Program-made: the position numbers and the translations under genes | The notes under the pieces: generated by a model | What the model was told of the DNA's origin: nothing | Seen by the model: only the letters and a program-made list of their open reading frames with translations | The model's database searches: none | Shown: piece after piece, positions 24,618 to 34,140 of the stretch | Layout: every line of letters starts with the position of its first letter | How positions within the stretch are numbered: the stretch's first letter is position 1 | Source of the DNA: Verrucomicrobiales bacterium | Lineage (GTDB): Bacteria; Verrucomicrobiota; Verrucomicrobiia; Verrucomicrobiales; DEV007 | Direction of reading: 5' to 3' | Length of the DNA stretch: 64,000 nucleotides | Assembly: GCA_029213005.1 (NCBI GenBank) | Contig: JARGPI010000008.1 | Span: forward strand, 62,001 to 126,000

Positions 24618-27089
24618 TTGACATCTCCAGCTCACCACATTTTAAAGTTTCTGTTCCCGGCGCTGGTCATAGTCGCGACCCAAACCCCACGGACTTACGG
24701 AGATGAGCCGGCTAAGAAAATCAAAGGCCTGTTTATTCCCCAATCCACTGCGAAACATTCCGATTGGCGAACGACGGCTATAACAGAGGGAATCTCGAAA
24801 CGCAGCAAGCTGCCTATTGAATGGGTCATCGGTGAAAACACTGAGGCATTTTTTTCCAGGGACGACTGGGCTAAGGATACTGATATCGTCGTTTACTCCG
24901 GCCAAATTAAACCTCAGGTCATCGGCAAAGTGCTTGAGTTCCACCGATCAGGATCCCCGGCATTATTGATTCATGATTCGCTCATCCAATCGGAGGACGA
25001 AGAATGGACGGCCTTTTGCGGAGCGGAAGTTTCTCTACCGAAAGCAAAACGAACGAAAAATCTATCTCTATCGAACACTGAAAAGAATATTTCATTATGG
25101 CTGACTCCCCGGGAGCTTGTCATCAACGTCAAAAACCCTGTTACCACCTCAAAGATTCTTTACCAAATTGAGCAGCGGCAATCCGTAACAACCCCGGCGG
25201 TTTGGTCGCACGAATACGGCCCCGAACAATCGCGAATCTTTGCCGTCACACCGGGGTCTAATAACAAAACTCTCAACCAGCCTCCATACCTTGATATCCT
25301 GACTAACGGATTTCTTTGGGCGACCCGAAAATCTCCGGAAGAGCACTATGTATCGGCATCACTCTCTTCCGAAAACCATAGCTCGACTCTCACGACCGGT
25401 CATAACCTTTTCACTCGACAAAGCAGCCGTTCTTCGTCAGAAAACTCGGACTATGCCATCGATGGTGATATTGAGACCTACTGGGAAACTGAAAAAGGCG
25501 ACATTATCAATTGGTGGCGGGGCAGTCTCGACGAACCACGCGAGATAGCTGCCCTCGCGATTGTCTGGCAAAACGAGACCGATCATCCCTACCTGATCGA
25601 AGGGTCCAGCGATTTAAAGAGCTGGAAACTGATCGCTGAGAGTTCCTCCCTACCCAACCAAGTTTCGTATCACCGGGTCGACGGGATACATCAGCACATT
25701 CGCATTTCGAACCCGGCCACAGGCATTCTTAATGGAATTGTTGAATTCGGGGCTTACCAACATCTCAACCAGGTTCCTTTTCATTTAGTACCGAACAGCG
25801 GAGAAAAACCACTCCCCGAGATCTCCACTCCCCCTGCCGAATTGAATCCGAACCCCGCTCAGACAGCGCTTACACCGGAAGATCTGTTTGTCATCCTCGA
25901 CGATCAAAATAACAAAACGGAATGGGACCAGGCTTTCAAACAGTTGGCCACATTCCATTCCGAGAACGTCGTTAGCGATCTGATCTCCAGAACCGAATCA
26001 ACGCGCTCAGGAGCCTTCCGCACCGGAGCAGTCACCGCACTGGGCGCACTATACCGGGATTCCAATGGCGATCTATGGGAAGGCAGCGGAACCATTCAAA
26101 ACTACCTGAACCACCAATTCGAAAACAAACGATTCAGTCAGAAACAACTGTTAACCGTCCATATCTTAAACGAAATCCCTTTGGAAAACTTCGCTGATGT
26201 ATTCGAAAACCAACAGGAGAACCCGGAATTAAAACTGTTAAAACTCCGTGTGCTTGAGAAGAACCGACTTTCCTATCGTTCCATCAAATTTTTGACGGGC
26301 ATCATTCGCGATGATTCGGAACCGTTTGAAAACCGGACCCGGGCAGGAACTCTTCTCGCTCAGTCGCCTGATATGTTGGCAATGCGGGATGCGTTTCACC
26401 TCTCCTCAGAAACCGGGATCAATGAGGAATCAGACCTGTTTCAGGCAATACTGGCGAACCCTACCTGGGAAGCACAAATTGAGTGGCTCCTCTCAAAACT
26501 GGAGTCAGAAATACCAAACGAACCGGAACTTGCCCGAAAGCTTCTCACAATGATTCAATCAGATCCCGCGACCCGCGCCGAAAACCGGGAACTCGTGAAT
26601 GCTTCGGTAGAGGACATCTTTCTAATCGAGGAAACCGCAACGGCTCCCCGCGAGGCACCGATCGGCTCCATGAGCTCCGACGAAATTAGTAAAGCATTAG
26701 CAACTAACGAGGCAGCTGATCTTGAAAACGGAGAAAGTATTTTCAATCGAAACTGCTCCAGTTGCCACGCAAAGAAAGTGCCGATTCTCTTCGATCTCAC
26801 CAGAGACGATCTCGTAGAGGCGATACTGAAACCCGATGCAAATGTATCGCCCGATTACCAAACCTTTGAATTCAGGCTGAACGACGGAAAAAACCATACC
26901 GGATTTATTTCCCGTGAATCAAAGAATGAGCTGGAGATCGTAGATCAGGCCGGGAACGCAATGGTTCTCGACCGGTTAAACATAAAGGACCGGAAACCAG
27001 TAAAACGATCGGCGATGCAACCGAACCTTACTCATCATCTCTCAGCCGGCGATTTCAATGACCTGATTTCCTATCTGGAGCAGCTTTAA
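24618..27089 (+). CDS. Secreted ThuA-discoidin-HEAT-cytochrome c fusion protein
   Basis: An 823-residue exported protein with, in order, a signal peptide (1-28), a ThuA-like domain (about 33-240; closing PPYLDILTNGFLWAT), an F5/8 type C (discoidin) carbohydrate-binding domain (about 262-390), a helical HEAT-like region (about 420-650) and a C-terminal cytochrome c domain with the heme motif C-S-S-C-H. The tail ends SAGDFNDLISYLEQL, the usual end of planctomycetal heme-binding modules. Such proteins are thought to act in polysaccharide or sugar oxidation at the envelope. I accepted the TTG at 24618 because it opens a good signal peptide; no suitable ATG is near. It lies upstream of two related cytochrome-type genes, with the divergent DUF4105 gene between. 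Confidence 0.8.
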   Translation: MTSPAHHILKFLFPALVIVATQTPRTYGDEPAKKIKGLFIPQSTAKHSDWRTTAITEGISKRSKLPIEWVIGENTEAFFSRDDWAKDTDIVVYSGQIKPQVIGKVLEFHRSGSPALLIHDSLIQSEDEEWTAFCGAEVSLPKAKRTKNLSLSNTEKNISLWLTPRELVINVKNPVTTSKILYQIEQRQSVTTPAVWSHEYGPEQSRIFAVTPGSNNKTLNQPPYLDILTNGFLWATRKSPEEHYVSASLSSENHSSTLTTGHNLFTRQSSRSSSENSDYAIDGDIETYWETEKGDIINWWRGSLDEPREIAALAIVWQNETDHPYLIEGSSDLKSWKLIAESSSLPNQVSYHRVDGIHQHIRISNPATGILNGIVEFGAYQHLNQVPFHLVPNSGEKPLPEISTPPAELNPNPAQTALTPEDLFVILDDQNNKTEWDQAFKQLATFHSENVVSDLISRTESTRSGAFRTGAVTALGALYRDSNGDLWEGSGTIQNYLNHQFENKRFSQKQLLTVHILNEIPLENFADVFENQQENPELKLLKLRVLEKNRLSYRSIKFLTGIIRDDSEPFENRTRAGTLLAQSPDMLAMRDAFHLSSETGINEESDLFQAILANPTWEAQIEWLLSKLESEIPNEPELARKLLTMIQSDPATRAENRELVNASVEDIFLIEETATAPREAPIGSMSSDEISKALATNEAADLENGESIFNRNCSSCHAKKVPILFDLTRDDLVEAILKPDANVSPDYQTFEFRLNDGKNHTGFISRESKNELEIVDQAGNAMVLDRLNIKDRKPVKRSAMQPNLTHHLSAGDFNDLISYLEQL

Positions 27090-28243
27090 TTACCGCGAAG
27101 CGCCTTCAGCTTCCGGTCACGACGTTCCCGGATAATCTTTGAAAAGTTTTCATCCTCTGAGATCTCACGCGCATCCACCCGACAGGCTTGTTTCAACTCT
27201 TCGAAAGGTATGCCGTTCCTGATATAGCCCCGGTCATAGGCATAGCGATCGGAGAATCCGTTCAAGATGATCTGTCTGGTAAATGGTATCTTTTTATCCA
27301 GAGCGGAATTGAGATGCTTGATCAACAGCGTGGTGCAATTCGCGCCAATCGTGCTGTAGAATTGGGGTTCTCTGGCCAGCAAATCAGCTCGTTTCACCAT
27401 ATCGAAAAACAATTTTTGCGCCTGCTCTGGAGAGGCTACGCTGGGATATAGATAAACCTTTTCTCCGCGACGGCCCTCGCCATCATCGATTCTCAATCCG
27501 ATGGTATCGCGCTCATCAGCGACTACGTAGATCAACTCGTATTGTCGGAAAAAGCCGGGAAAAGGATGATATTTCTCCCCTTCTTCCGCCCGTATCTCTA
27601 TGGAAATGGAAAGCCACTGATCCCCTAAAAAGCCAAAGGTCAGGAAGGTGTGGGCAATCGTTCCGCTTTCCGCGCCCCAATAGGAGATGGCATAATCGAC
27701 CGTCCGAATATTCCGGACATCATAAGAGCGGTCTTCGTGTCGAACAACGAGGTCGCTCCCGCCCTCTTGATATTTGAAATTCCTGACATTGCGGACTCCA
27801 ATTTCGTTGGTCACTCCCGTTTCGAGACTGGCCAGTTGTCGATTCTCAATTCTCCACTCCCGATCGTTTGATGGTGAGATCTGCCACCTCCACCCGAGTG
27901 ATAAAATCAGAATCCCAAGCGCAATAACGGCTGACTTCCAGATTGGGCGAATCAGCAGGAGTCCAATCACCCCGGCTCCGATGAGAATGGCGACAGCGAG
28001 ACGAATTTGATCCTGTGGAATATTAGAGTAGTAGGCCGTCAGGACTGCGAAACCGCCGATTACCACTACTACCAAGCTACAGAGCGCCCCTTTACACAAC
28101 TTCAGCGCTTTTTTTGCAAGGCTAGGTTTTTCTGATCCCATATCAAGCAAGATAATCGGTCCCTGTGGCATAAGACAACCCTTTGTTTCGGACATCTTAC
28201 TAATCATTCTCGGAAAAATCACGCCTCTTGAGATTATGACCAT
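27086..28243 (-). CDS. DUF4105 membrane protein
   Basis: A protein of up to 385 residues. Three hydrophobic segments near the N-terminus (about 53-75, 80-98 and 105-122) are followed by a periplasmic DUF4105 domain, recognised by the conserved Asn-Cys-Thr-Thr in GANCTTLLIKHLN, the FRQYELIYVV block and a His-Thr-Phe in AHTFLTFG. DUF4105 resembles papain-like/NlpC folds, so the Cys and His may be catalytic; no substrate is known. The start is uncertain, with in-frame ATGs at 28243, 28195, 28171 and 28141. It is divergent from the large cytochrome gene, and its 3' end overlaps the ThuA fusion gene by 4 bases. Confidence 0.72.
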   Translation of the reverse strand: MVIISRGVIFPRMISKMSETKGCLMPQGPIILLDMGSEKPSLAKKALKLCKGALCSLVVVVIGGFAVLTAYYSNIPQDQIRLAVAILIGAGVIGLLLIRPIWKSAVIALGILILSLGWRWQISPSNDREWRIENRQLASLETGVTNEIGVRNVRNFKYQEGGSDLVVRHEDRSYDVRNIRTVDYAISYWGAESGTIAHTFLTFGFLGDQWLSISIEIRAEEGEKYHPFPGFFRQYELIYVVADERDTIGLRIDDGEGRRGEKVYLYPSVASPEQAQKLFFDMVKRADLLAREPQFYSTIGANCTTLLIKHLNSALDKKIPFTRQIILNGFSDRYAYDRGYIRNGIPFEELKQACRVDAREISEDENFSKIIRERRDRKLKALRGN

Positions 28244-28261
28244 TACTCGCCACCTTCCCTA

Positions 28262-31200
28262 ATGTCGCGTCTGTTTCGCTGCCTCCCTTGTATCCTACTC
28301 TTTCTCTTCAGCAGTTCATCGCGTGGAACCGAGGCGATCGATTTTGGTCGGCAAATTCGTCCCATACTGTCTGCCAAGTGCTTTTCCTGTCACGGCCCGG
28401 ATGAAGAACACCGCAAAGCTGATCTGCGGCTCGATATCAGAGAGGGTGCCTTCGCCGTCGAAGACGGAGTCGCCGTGCTGTCTCCCGGTAAGCCACAGGA
28501 AAGCGAGGCCTGGTTAAGAATCCACAGCGACGACAAAGATGACGTGATGCCCCCTCCTAAGGCAAAAAATCCGCTTAGTACTGCCGAAAAGGAACTCATT
28601 CGGCAATGGATCGAACAGGGCGCTCCCTGGGCGGAGCACTGGTCACTGGCACCTCCCTCCAAAAATGCGGTTCCCGAAATCGATAGCAGTCAGTCGCATA
28701 ACGAAATCGATGCCTTTATTATTGACCGGCTTCAAGATACCGGGCTCGCCCCCTCGCCAGAAGCTGATCGGGCAACTTTGTTACGCCGCCTGAGTTTTGA
28801 TCTTACCGGACTGCCCCCCACCCTCGAAGAAGTTGAGAAATTTATCGATGATTCATCCGAAAACGCATACGAGATTCAAGTCGACCGACTTCTTTCCTCT
28901 CCTCACTTCGGCGAACGGATGGCTTTGATGTGGCTCGACGCGGCTCGTTACGGGGATACATCCGTCATGCATGCTGACGGGCCGCGGGACATGTGGCCCT
29001 GGAGAGACTGGGTCGTGGATGCGTATAATCAAAATCAGCCCTACGATCAGTTTTCGATCGAACAGCTCGCTGGTGACCTACTTCCTGATCCGACATTGTC
29101 CCAGAAAATCGCAACGGGTTTTAACCGCAATCACCCCTCATCCGACGAAGGCGGTGCGATCGCAGAGGAGTTGAGAGTCAGCTACGTCGTCGACCGGGTG
29201 AAAACCACGTCGAACGTCTGGCTGGGCTTATCGATGGAATGTGCCCAGTGCCACGACCACAAGTACGATCCGATTTCTCAAAAGGAATACTTTCAATTCT
29301 ATGCCTACTTCAATAACACCGTTGATCCCGGTATGCAGACTCGTAAGGGCAATCAAGCTCCTCTGGTAAATGTCGTCTCGAAGCATGAAGAAGCCGATTT
29401 GAGAGAGATCGATCAACTCATCGAGTCCGGAACAAAAACTTCCGAAGCGGAGAAGAAGCGGGCTTTGAATTCTGTCAGCGGATGGCTCGAAAAGCAAAAG
29501 GGAACCACTGAGGCTCTCGCGGACAGCGAAACCCGCCTCAAAAATTTGAAACATTACTTTCCGCTCGATGAACCATCGGGCTCGCTGATCTCCGATGTAT
29601 TGGGAAACAAAGATGCTTCCGGAGACAAGGCCATCAAAACAGCAGCCGGCGAAAGAGGAAACGCTATTGAATTTGATGGATCGACAGCCTATTCCGTTCC
29701 CGATTTTACCGAATATGACAATCGGTCCAAACTAACCTTATCGGCATGGGTTAAAATCGACTCCAATTTTACGGGAGCGATTCTTTCCAAGATGGACAAA
29801 TCGATGAACTACCGGGGATACGATCTGTGGATCGAAAAGGGCCGCCCCGGCATTCATCTAGTCAATTCCTGGCCGAAAAATGCAGTGAAAGTGATTATCG
29901 ACGAACCAATCGAAATGGGAACCTGGCAGCACATCGCCGTCACCTACGATGGCTCCGGCAAAGCGGAAAACATCAAAATATATATCAACGGTGAATCCCG
30001 CGATCACACCGTTCAAAACGGCGCCAAGCTGCTGAAATCCACTATCAAAAATGACATTCCGTTCCGAATCGGGGGCAGAAATGGAGATTCATTTTTCAGA
30101 GGCCAACTTGATGACCTTCGCATCTATAACCGGGTTCTCTCTCCGAAAGAAATTGCCTGGGCCATGGACGATCCGTTCGCCGTCGGGATAAAAACCGATC
30201 CAAAAAAATGGGGAAATGAACAAACCCGCCTCATCTCCGGGATATACCTGGCCCGGCATGCTGACACTTATCGAAAAGCCAAATCGGAGCTCGTCCAGTC
30301 TCATCTCGAAAGATTAAAGATCATTACCGGAAAAACCACGACCATGGTGATGGCAGACAATCCTGATCATAAAATGAGGAAAACCTACATCCTCGACCGG
30401 GGCGCCTACGATGCCCCGAAAAAAGACGAGGAGATCCGCCCCGGAATCCCGGCCGTCCTGCCACCACTTCCAGATGACAGTCCCGCCAACCGGCTGACAT
30501 TAGCGAAATGGCTTTTTACGCCCGAGCATCCCCTGACCTCCCGGGTGGCGGTTAATCAACTCTGGCAACTGTTGTTCGGGACAGGAATCGTTTCGACTCC
30601 CGGGGACTTTGGTGCTCAGGGAGACTTTCCATCCCATCCCGAATTGCTCGATTGGCTCGCAGTCGATTTCCGCGAAAGTGGCTGGGATATCAAACGGATG
30701 ATCAAAAAGATCCTGATGTCTCACACTTACCGACAGCAATCCAATGTCGGGCCGCAGCATCTCGAAACTGATGCCGCAAACCGCCTTCTCGCCCGGGCTC
30801 CACGGTTCCGACTCACGGCAGAAATGATCCGCGATAATGCTTTAGCGGTCAGTGGACTGCTCGTCGATGAAATTGGAGGCCCCGGAGTGAAGCCCTACCA
30901 GCCGCCCGGTCTATGGGCCGAGGTTTCGTTGGGTGGAAATCCCAAGTTCGTTCAGGATCACGATGACAAACTTTTCCGCCGCAGTTTATATACCTATTGG
31001 AAGCGCTCTGCCCCCCACCCCGCCATGGTCATCTTTGATGCACCAAACCGGGAAACCTGCGTCCTGAAACGGCCCAATACCAATACCCCGCTCCAAGCGC
31101 TCGCTGCATTGAACGATATCCAAATGATCGAAGCATCGAGACATTTTGCGGAACGACTGCTCACCGAGGGAGGCGGAAGCGTTGAATCGAGAGCCAAATA

Positions 31201-31432
31201 TGCATTTCGTACCGCCACGGCCAGAAAAGCCACTTCGCAGGAAATCTCTACGATTGTAGCGATCTATCAAAAGAGTCTTGAAACTTACTCTGCCGATAAA
31301 GCAAAAACTGAGGAGCTTTTGTCCGCCGGTGAATCGAAACGAGACCTTTCCCTAAACCAATCAGAACATGCCGCCTGGACCCTGGTCTGCAGCATGTTGC
31401 TCAACCTGGATGAAGTACTAAACCGAAACTAA
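28262..31432 (+). CDS. PSD1/DUF1549-DUF1553 cytochrome with LamG domain
   Basis: A 1056-residue exported protein typical of Planctomycetes and Verrucomicrobia. After a signal peptide (about 1-22) comes a planctomycete cytochrome c domain with heme motif C40-F-S-C-H44. Next is a DUF1549 domain with SFDLTGLPPT, AARYGDT and a second CxxCH in CAQCHDHKYDP. A LamG/concanavalin-like domain (about 425-630) is inserted before the C-terminal DUF1553 domain (HPLTSRVAVNQLW, SHTYRQQS). These proteins are probably envelope redox enzymes of polysaccharide breakdown; their reaction is not established. The gene is followed 3 bases later by its usual partner, a DUF1501 protein, so the two form an operon. Confidence 0.9.
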   Translation: MSRLFRCLPCILLFLFSSSSRGTEAIDFGRQIRPILSAKCFSCHGPDEEHRKADLRLDIREGAFAVEDGVAVLSPGKPQESEAWLRIHSDDKDDVMPPPKAKNPLSTAEKELIRQWIEQGAPWAEHWSLAPPSKNAVPEIDSSQSHNEIDAFIIDRLQDTGLAPSPEADRATLLRRLSFDLTGLPPTLEEVEKFIDDSSENAYEIQVDRLLSSPHFGERMALMWLDAARYGDTSVMHADGPRDMWPWRDWVVDAYNQNQPYDQFSIEQLAGDLLPDPTLSQKIATGFNRNHPSSDEGGAIAEELRVSYVVDRVKTTSNVWLGLSMECAQCHDHKYDPISQKEYFQFYAYFNNTVDPGMQTRKGNQAPLVNVVSKHEEADLREIDQLIESGTKTSEAEKKRALNSVSGWLEKQKGTTEALADSETRLKNLKHYFPLDEPSGSLISDVLGNKDASGDKAIKTAAGERGNAIEFDGSTAYSVPDFTEYDNRSKLTLSAWVKIDSNFTGAILSKMDKSMNYRGYDLWIEKGRPGIHLVNSWPKNAVKVIIDEPIEMGTWQHIAVTYDGSGKAENIKIYINGESRDHTVQNGAKLLKSTIKNDIPFRIGGRNGDSFFRGQLDDLRIYNRVLSPKEIAWAMDDPFAVGIKTDPKKWGNEQTRLISGIYLARHADTYRKAKSELVQSHLERLKIITGKTTTMVMADNPDHKMRKTYILDRGAYDAPKKDEEIRPGIPAVLPPLPDDSPANRLTLAKWLFTPEHPLTSRVAVNQLWQLLFGTGIVSTPGDFGAQGDFPSHPELLDWLAVDFRESGWDIKRMIKKILMSHTYRQQSNVGPQHLETDAANRLLARAPRFRLTAEMIRDNALAVSGLLVDEIGGPGVKPYQPPGLWAEVSLGGNPKFVQDHDDKLFRRSLYTYWKRSAPHPAMVIFDAPNRETCVLKRPNTNTPLQALAALNDIQMIEASRHFAERLLTEGGGSVESRAKYAFRTATARKATSQEISTIVAIYQKSLETYSADKAKTEELLSAGESKRDLSLNQSEHAAWTLVCSMLLNLDEVLNRN

Positions 31433-31435
31433 TTT

Positions 31436-32863
31436 ATGTCCCCGGAATCTTTCACTACCGCTGAATCCCGCCGAAACTTTCTCGGGCGCTCCTGTAGCCT
31501 GCTGGGCAGCGCCGCACTGTCGTCATTACACGGGGCGCAAAGTGTAGCATCACCGGCTCTTCCCCACTTCGCACCAAAAGCAAAACGGGTCATCTATCTG
31601 TTCATGGCCGGGGGACCGTCGCACATTGATATGTTCGACTACAAACCGGCGATGACCAAAATCCACGGAACTGAATTGCCCGATTCGGTTCGAAACGGCC
31701 AACGGATAACCGGAATGACAAGTGGTCAGAAGAATTTCCCCTGTGTCGCTCCAATGTTTAATTTTGAAAGAGTCGGGGAGAGAGGCACCTGGATGAATAC
31801 CGACCTGCTTCCCCATACTGCGTCCATCGCTGACAAAATCGGGATCATTCGCACAATGAATACCGAAGCGATCAATCACGATCCGGCGATTACCTATATC
31901 AATACAGGAACTCAACAATTCGGACACCCCAGCATGGGTGCATGGATGGCATACGGACTGGGATCGTTAAGTCAAAATCTCCCAAGCTATGTCGTCATGA
32001 TTTCAGTAGGACAAAAACCGGGGCAAGCGCTGTATGCGAGACTTTGGGGAAGTGGATTTCTGCCCTCCCAATATCAGGGCGTTCAGTTTCGAAGCGGGAA
32101 TGAACCGGTCCTTTATCTGAATAACCCAAAAGGAATCGACCACAATTTGAGACGTAAAATGTTAGACGGCTTAGCGAGCCTCAATGAACAGCGGTTCCAG
32201 ACGGTAGGCGATCCGGAAATTCAGGCCCGCATTTCGCAATACGAAATGGCATTTCGAATGCAGTCATCGGTTCCCGACCTGATGGATACCGACGGCGAAC
32301 CGGAATATATTCACGAACTTTACGGTCCGGATTCAAAGAATAAAGGTTCGTTTGCGGCCAACTGTATTCTGGCGCGCCGAATGGCAGAAAAAGGCGTTCG
32401 ATTTGTTCAACTTTTTCACCGGGGCTGGGATCAGCATGGCAACCTTCCGAAAGAACTGCGAAAAAACTGTCAGTCCGTCGATCAACCCGCCGCCGCTCTT
32501 ATCAAAGATCTCGAAGATCGGGGAATGCTCGAAGACACCGTCGTCATCTTCGGCGGGGAATTTGGACGAACTATCTACAGTCAGGGCAAGCTGACCAAAG
32601 ACAACCACGGCCGCGATCACCATGGGCGATGTTTCAGCACCTGGGTGGCAGGGGGCGGCTTCAAACCCGGATTCGACTATGGAGAAACCGATGATTACGC
32701 CTACAACATTGTGAAAGACCCGGTTCACATCAATGACTTCAACGCCACGGTTCTCAACAATCTGGGAATCGATCACGAACGGTTCACCTACCGCCATCAG
32801 GGCCTCGACTCGCGCTTAACCGGTGTCGAGAAAAGAAGCGTGATCAAAGAACTTCTGGCCTGA
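31436..32863 (+). CDS. DUF1501 family exported protein (sulfatase-like fold)
   Basis: A 475-residue protein with a Tat-type signal: the twin arginine is in [10 protein letters not shown], followed by a hydrophobic stretch to about residue 38. The family blocks [62 protein letters not shown] and [12 protein letters not shown] are all present. DUF1501 proteins share the alkaline phosphatase/sulfatase fold with metal-binding Asp and His, but the sulfatase CxPSR motif is absent, so it is not called a sulfatase. It is translationally adjacent to the DUF1549/DUF1553 cytochrome, the standard pairing. Confidence 0.9.
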   Translation: MSPESFTTAESRRNFLGRSCSLLGSAALSSLHGAQSVASPALPHFAPKAKRVIYLFMAGGPSHIDMFDYKPAMTKIHGTELPDSVRNGQRITGMTSGQKNFPCVAPMFNFERVGERGTWMNTDLLPHTASIADKIGIIRTMNTEAINHDPAITYINTGTQQFGHPSMGAWMAYGLGSLSQNLPSYVVMISVGQKPGQALYARLWGSGFLPSQYQGVQFRSGNEPVLYLNNPKGIDHNLRRKMLDGLASLNEQRFQTVGDPEIQARISQYEMAFRMQSSVPDLMDTDGEPEYIHELYGPDSKNKGSFAANCILARRMAEKGVRFVQLFHRGWDQHGNLPKELRKNCQSVDQPAAALIKDLEDRGMLEDTVVIFGGEFGRTIYSQGKLTKDNHGRDHHGRCFSTWVAGGGFKPGFDYGETDDYAYNIVKDPVHINDFNATVLNNLGIDHERFTYRHQGLDSRLTGVEKRSVIKELLA

Positions 32864-33004
32864 ATCCCCTCGCCGGCACGAGGTACTTAAATAAGCTTTA
32901 TTATCAATGTAAATTGAACTTTCCAATCTGGCTTGATTTTTGCTACGATGCATTTTGTGAGAATGAAACCGTCTTATCCAAGTAACCGCCATTCCTACTA
33001 AATT

Positions 33005-33691
33005 ATGCGTATTATGCCCAAAAGTTGCCGGGCGCGCCTTAGCCGCCGTGATTTCGAGTTCATGGCTGCAATCCTTAACCAGTTGGATCCTTCGAAAGAA
33101 GATTCCTTTATTCGATTGGCGCGCGATCCAGAAACTCTGAATACCCTGTTGGATCATCCCAAAGTGCTCGATTCGCTTCTTTCGATGAAGCAACCGATCA
33201 ACGTATCGTCCGAATTGTATTTCTATGTGTTGGTGCGCCATGCTTTAAAAGAGTCAGGCGTTGACCACCTCGAAGTCGCCGATTATGTGGCGGGTACGCT
33301 TGTGGAATTTGCCAACGGCAATCCTTTTTACACTGATGCAGGTAGCCCGGTCCAAATCGACGGAGTTCCTTATCACATCGAATTTATTGAAGCGATCAAT
33401 GCCGCCAATGCCTACGATCGATTCTACTTACACGTCCACTGTGGAAACCAGTTCCTCGTGCTAACTGGGCTGTTTCCCGGAGTGATTAAAAATCGGGAAA
33501 ACCGGAGAGGCGCTCCCGGAGTCCGGTATTATGAGGGTGTGGCAAGAGGATCTTACCGAACGGCGGGCTGCCATCCACTGGCTGATGAATTTGCCCTCTG
33601 CGAGGTCTACGAAGTACTCGCGGACCGGTTTAAGGAAACCAGAATGGCACTCAATCGCATGGCGAACGAGTACCTATTCTTAAGTCGCTGA
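33005..33691 (+). CDS. Conserved-looking protein of unknown function
   Basis: A 228-residue soluble protein without signal peptide or membrane segment. I do not recognise the family. It has a basic N-terminus (MRIMPKSCRARLSRRDF), a helical first half and a second half with several Gly, His and Tyr residues, including FYLHVHCGNQFLVLTGLFPG and APGVRYYEGVARGSYRTAGCHP. It stands alone after the DUF1501 gene, with 141 bases of AT-rich sequence upstream that probably holds its promoter, and ends 5 bases from a convergent small membrane protein gene. The codon pattern and length support a real gene. Confidence 0.65.
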   Translation: MRIMPKSCRARLSRRDFEFMAAILNQLDPSKEDSFIRLARDPETLNTLLDHPKVLDSLLSMKQPINVSSELYFYVLVRHALKESGVDHLEVADYVAGTLVEFANGNPFYTDAGSPVQIDGVPYHIEFIEAINAANAYDRFYLHVHCGNQFLVLTGLFPGVIKNRENRRGAPGVRYYEGVARGSYRTAGCHPLADEFALCEVYEVLADRFKETRMALNRMANEYLFLSR

Positions 33692-33696
33692 GAGGT

Positions 33697-34041
33697 TTAG
33701 TGAGCGGACTTCGATGTCGGAATCATCGAAATTAGTCCGGTAATCACAAAGCCTGCGGCGAAAAGTCCTTTGACGACGGCCAGGCCGACCGCACCAGTCA
33801 TCGCGGTGTGGAAGGTCAAAAAGACCAGACCGATCGCAAGAATCATGGCGAAAATACCACCCCATCTTTCAACCGATTTATCCGAAATCTTGGCGCACCC
33901 GAGGGTGGAAAACATCAGAGTGAATCCGACCAAAAAGATGATCAGAGGAGTCCAGTTTCCGTTTGCGGCTATAATACAGGTCTCGACAAGAGCCCAGGAT
34001 ATTCCGACAACGTAGAAAAACCCAAGTGTTAGAGATTTCAT
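33697..34041 (-). CDS. Small four-helix membrane protein, unknown function
   Basis: A 114-residue protein with four hydrophobic segments at about residues 4-24, 30-46, 62-82 and 87-106. It has a short basic loop in the middle (KISDKSVERWG) and no motif that I can name. Small integral membrane proteins of this layout are common and mostly unassigned. It converges on the unknown gene at 33005. About 100 bases separate its start from the end of the polytopic membrane protein gene on the same strand, so it may have its own promoter. Confidence 0.55.
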   Translation of the reverse strand: MKSLTLGFFYVVGISWALVETCIIAANGNWTPLIIFLVGFTLMFSTLGCAKISDKSVERWGGIFAMILAIGLVFLTFHTAMTGAVGLAVVKGLFAAGFVITGLISMIPTSKSAH

Positions 34042-34140
34042 CGCGGCTATAATGCGTTCGTTTTTTCGCTATTCAAGTGTGTATTTCACTAAAGTTAATG
34101 GCAATTACGCTCAGTTAGCGACGACGGACGGTTCGAATGC

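Noticed and set aside
31436..32863. Sulfatase annotation for the DUF1501 protein
   Set aside because: The fold is related, but the CxPSR/CxAxR formylglycine motif is absent.
32868..32883. Terminator after the DUF1501 gene (CCTCG/CGAGG stem)
   Set aside because: The stem is only five base pairs and no T-run follows.
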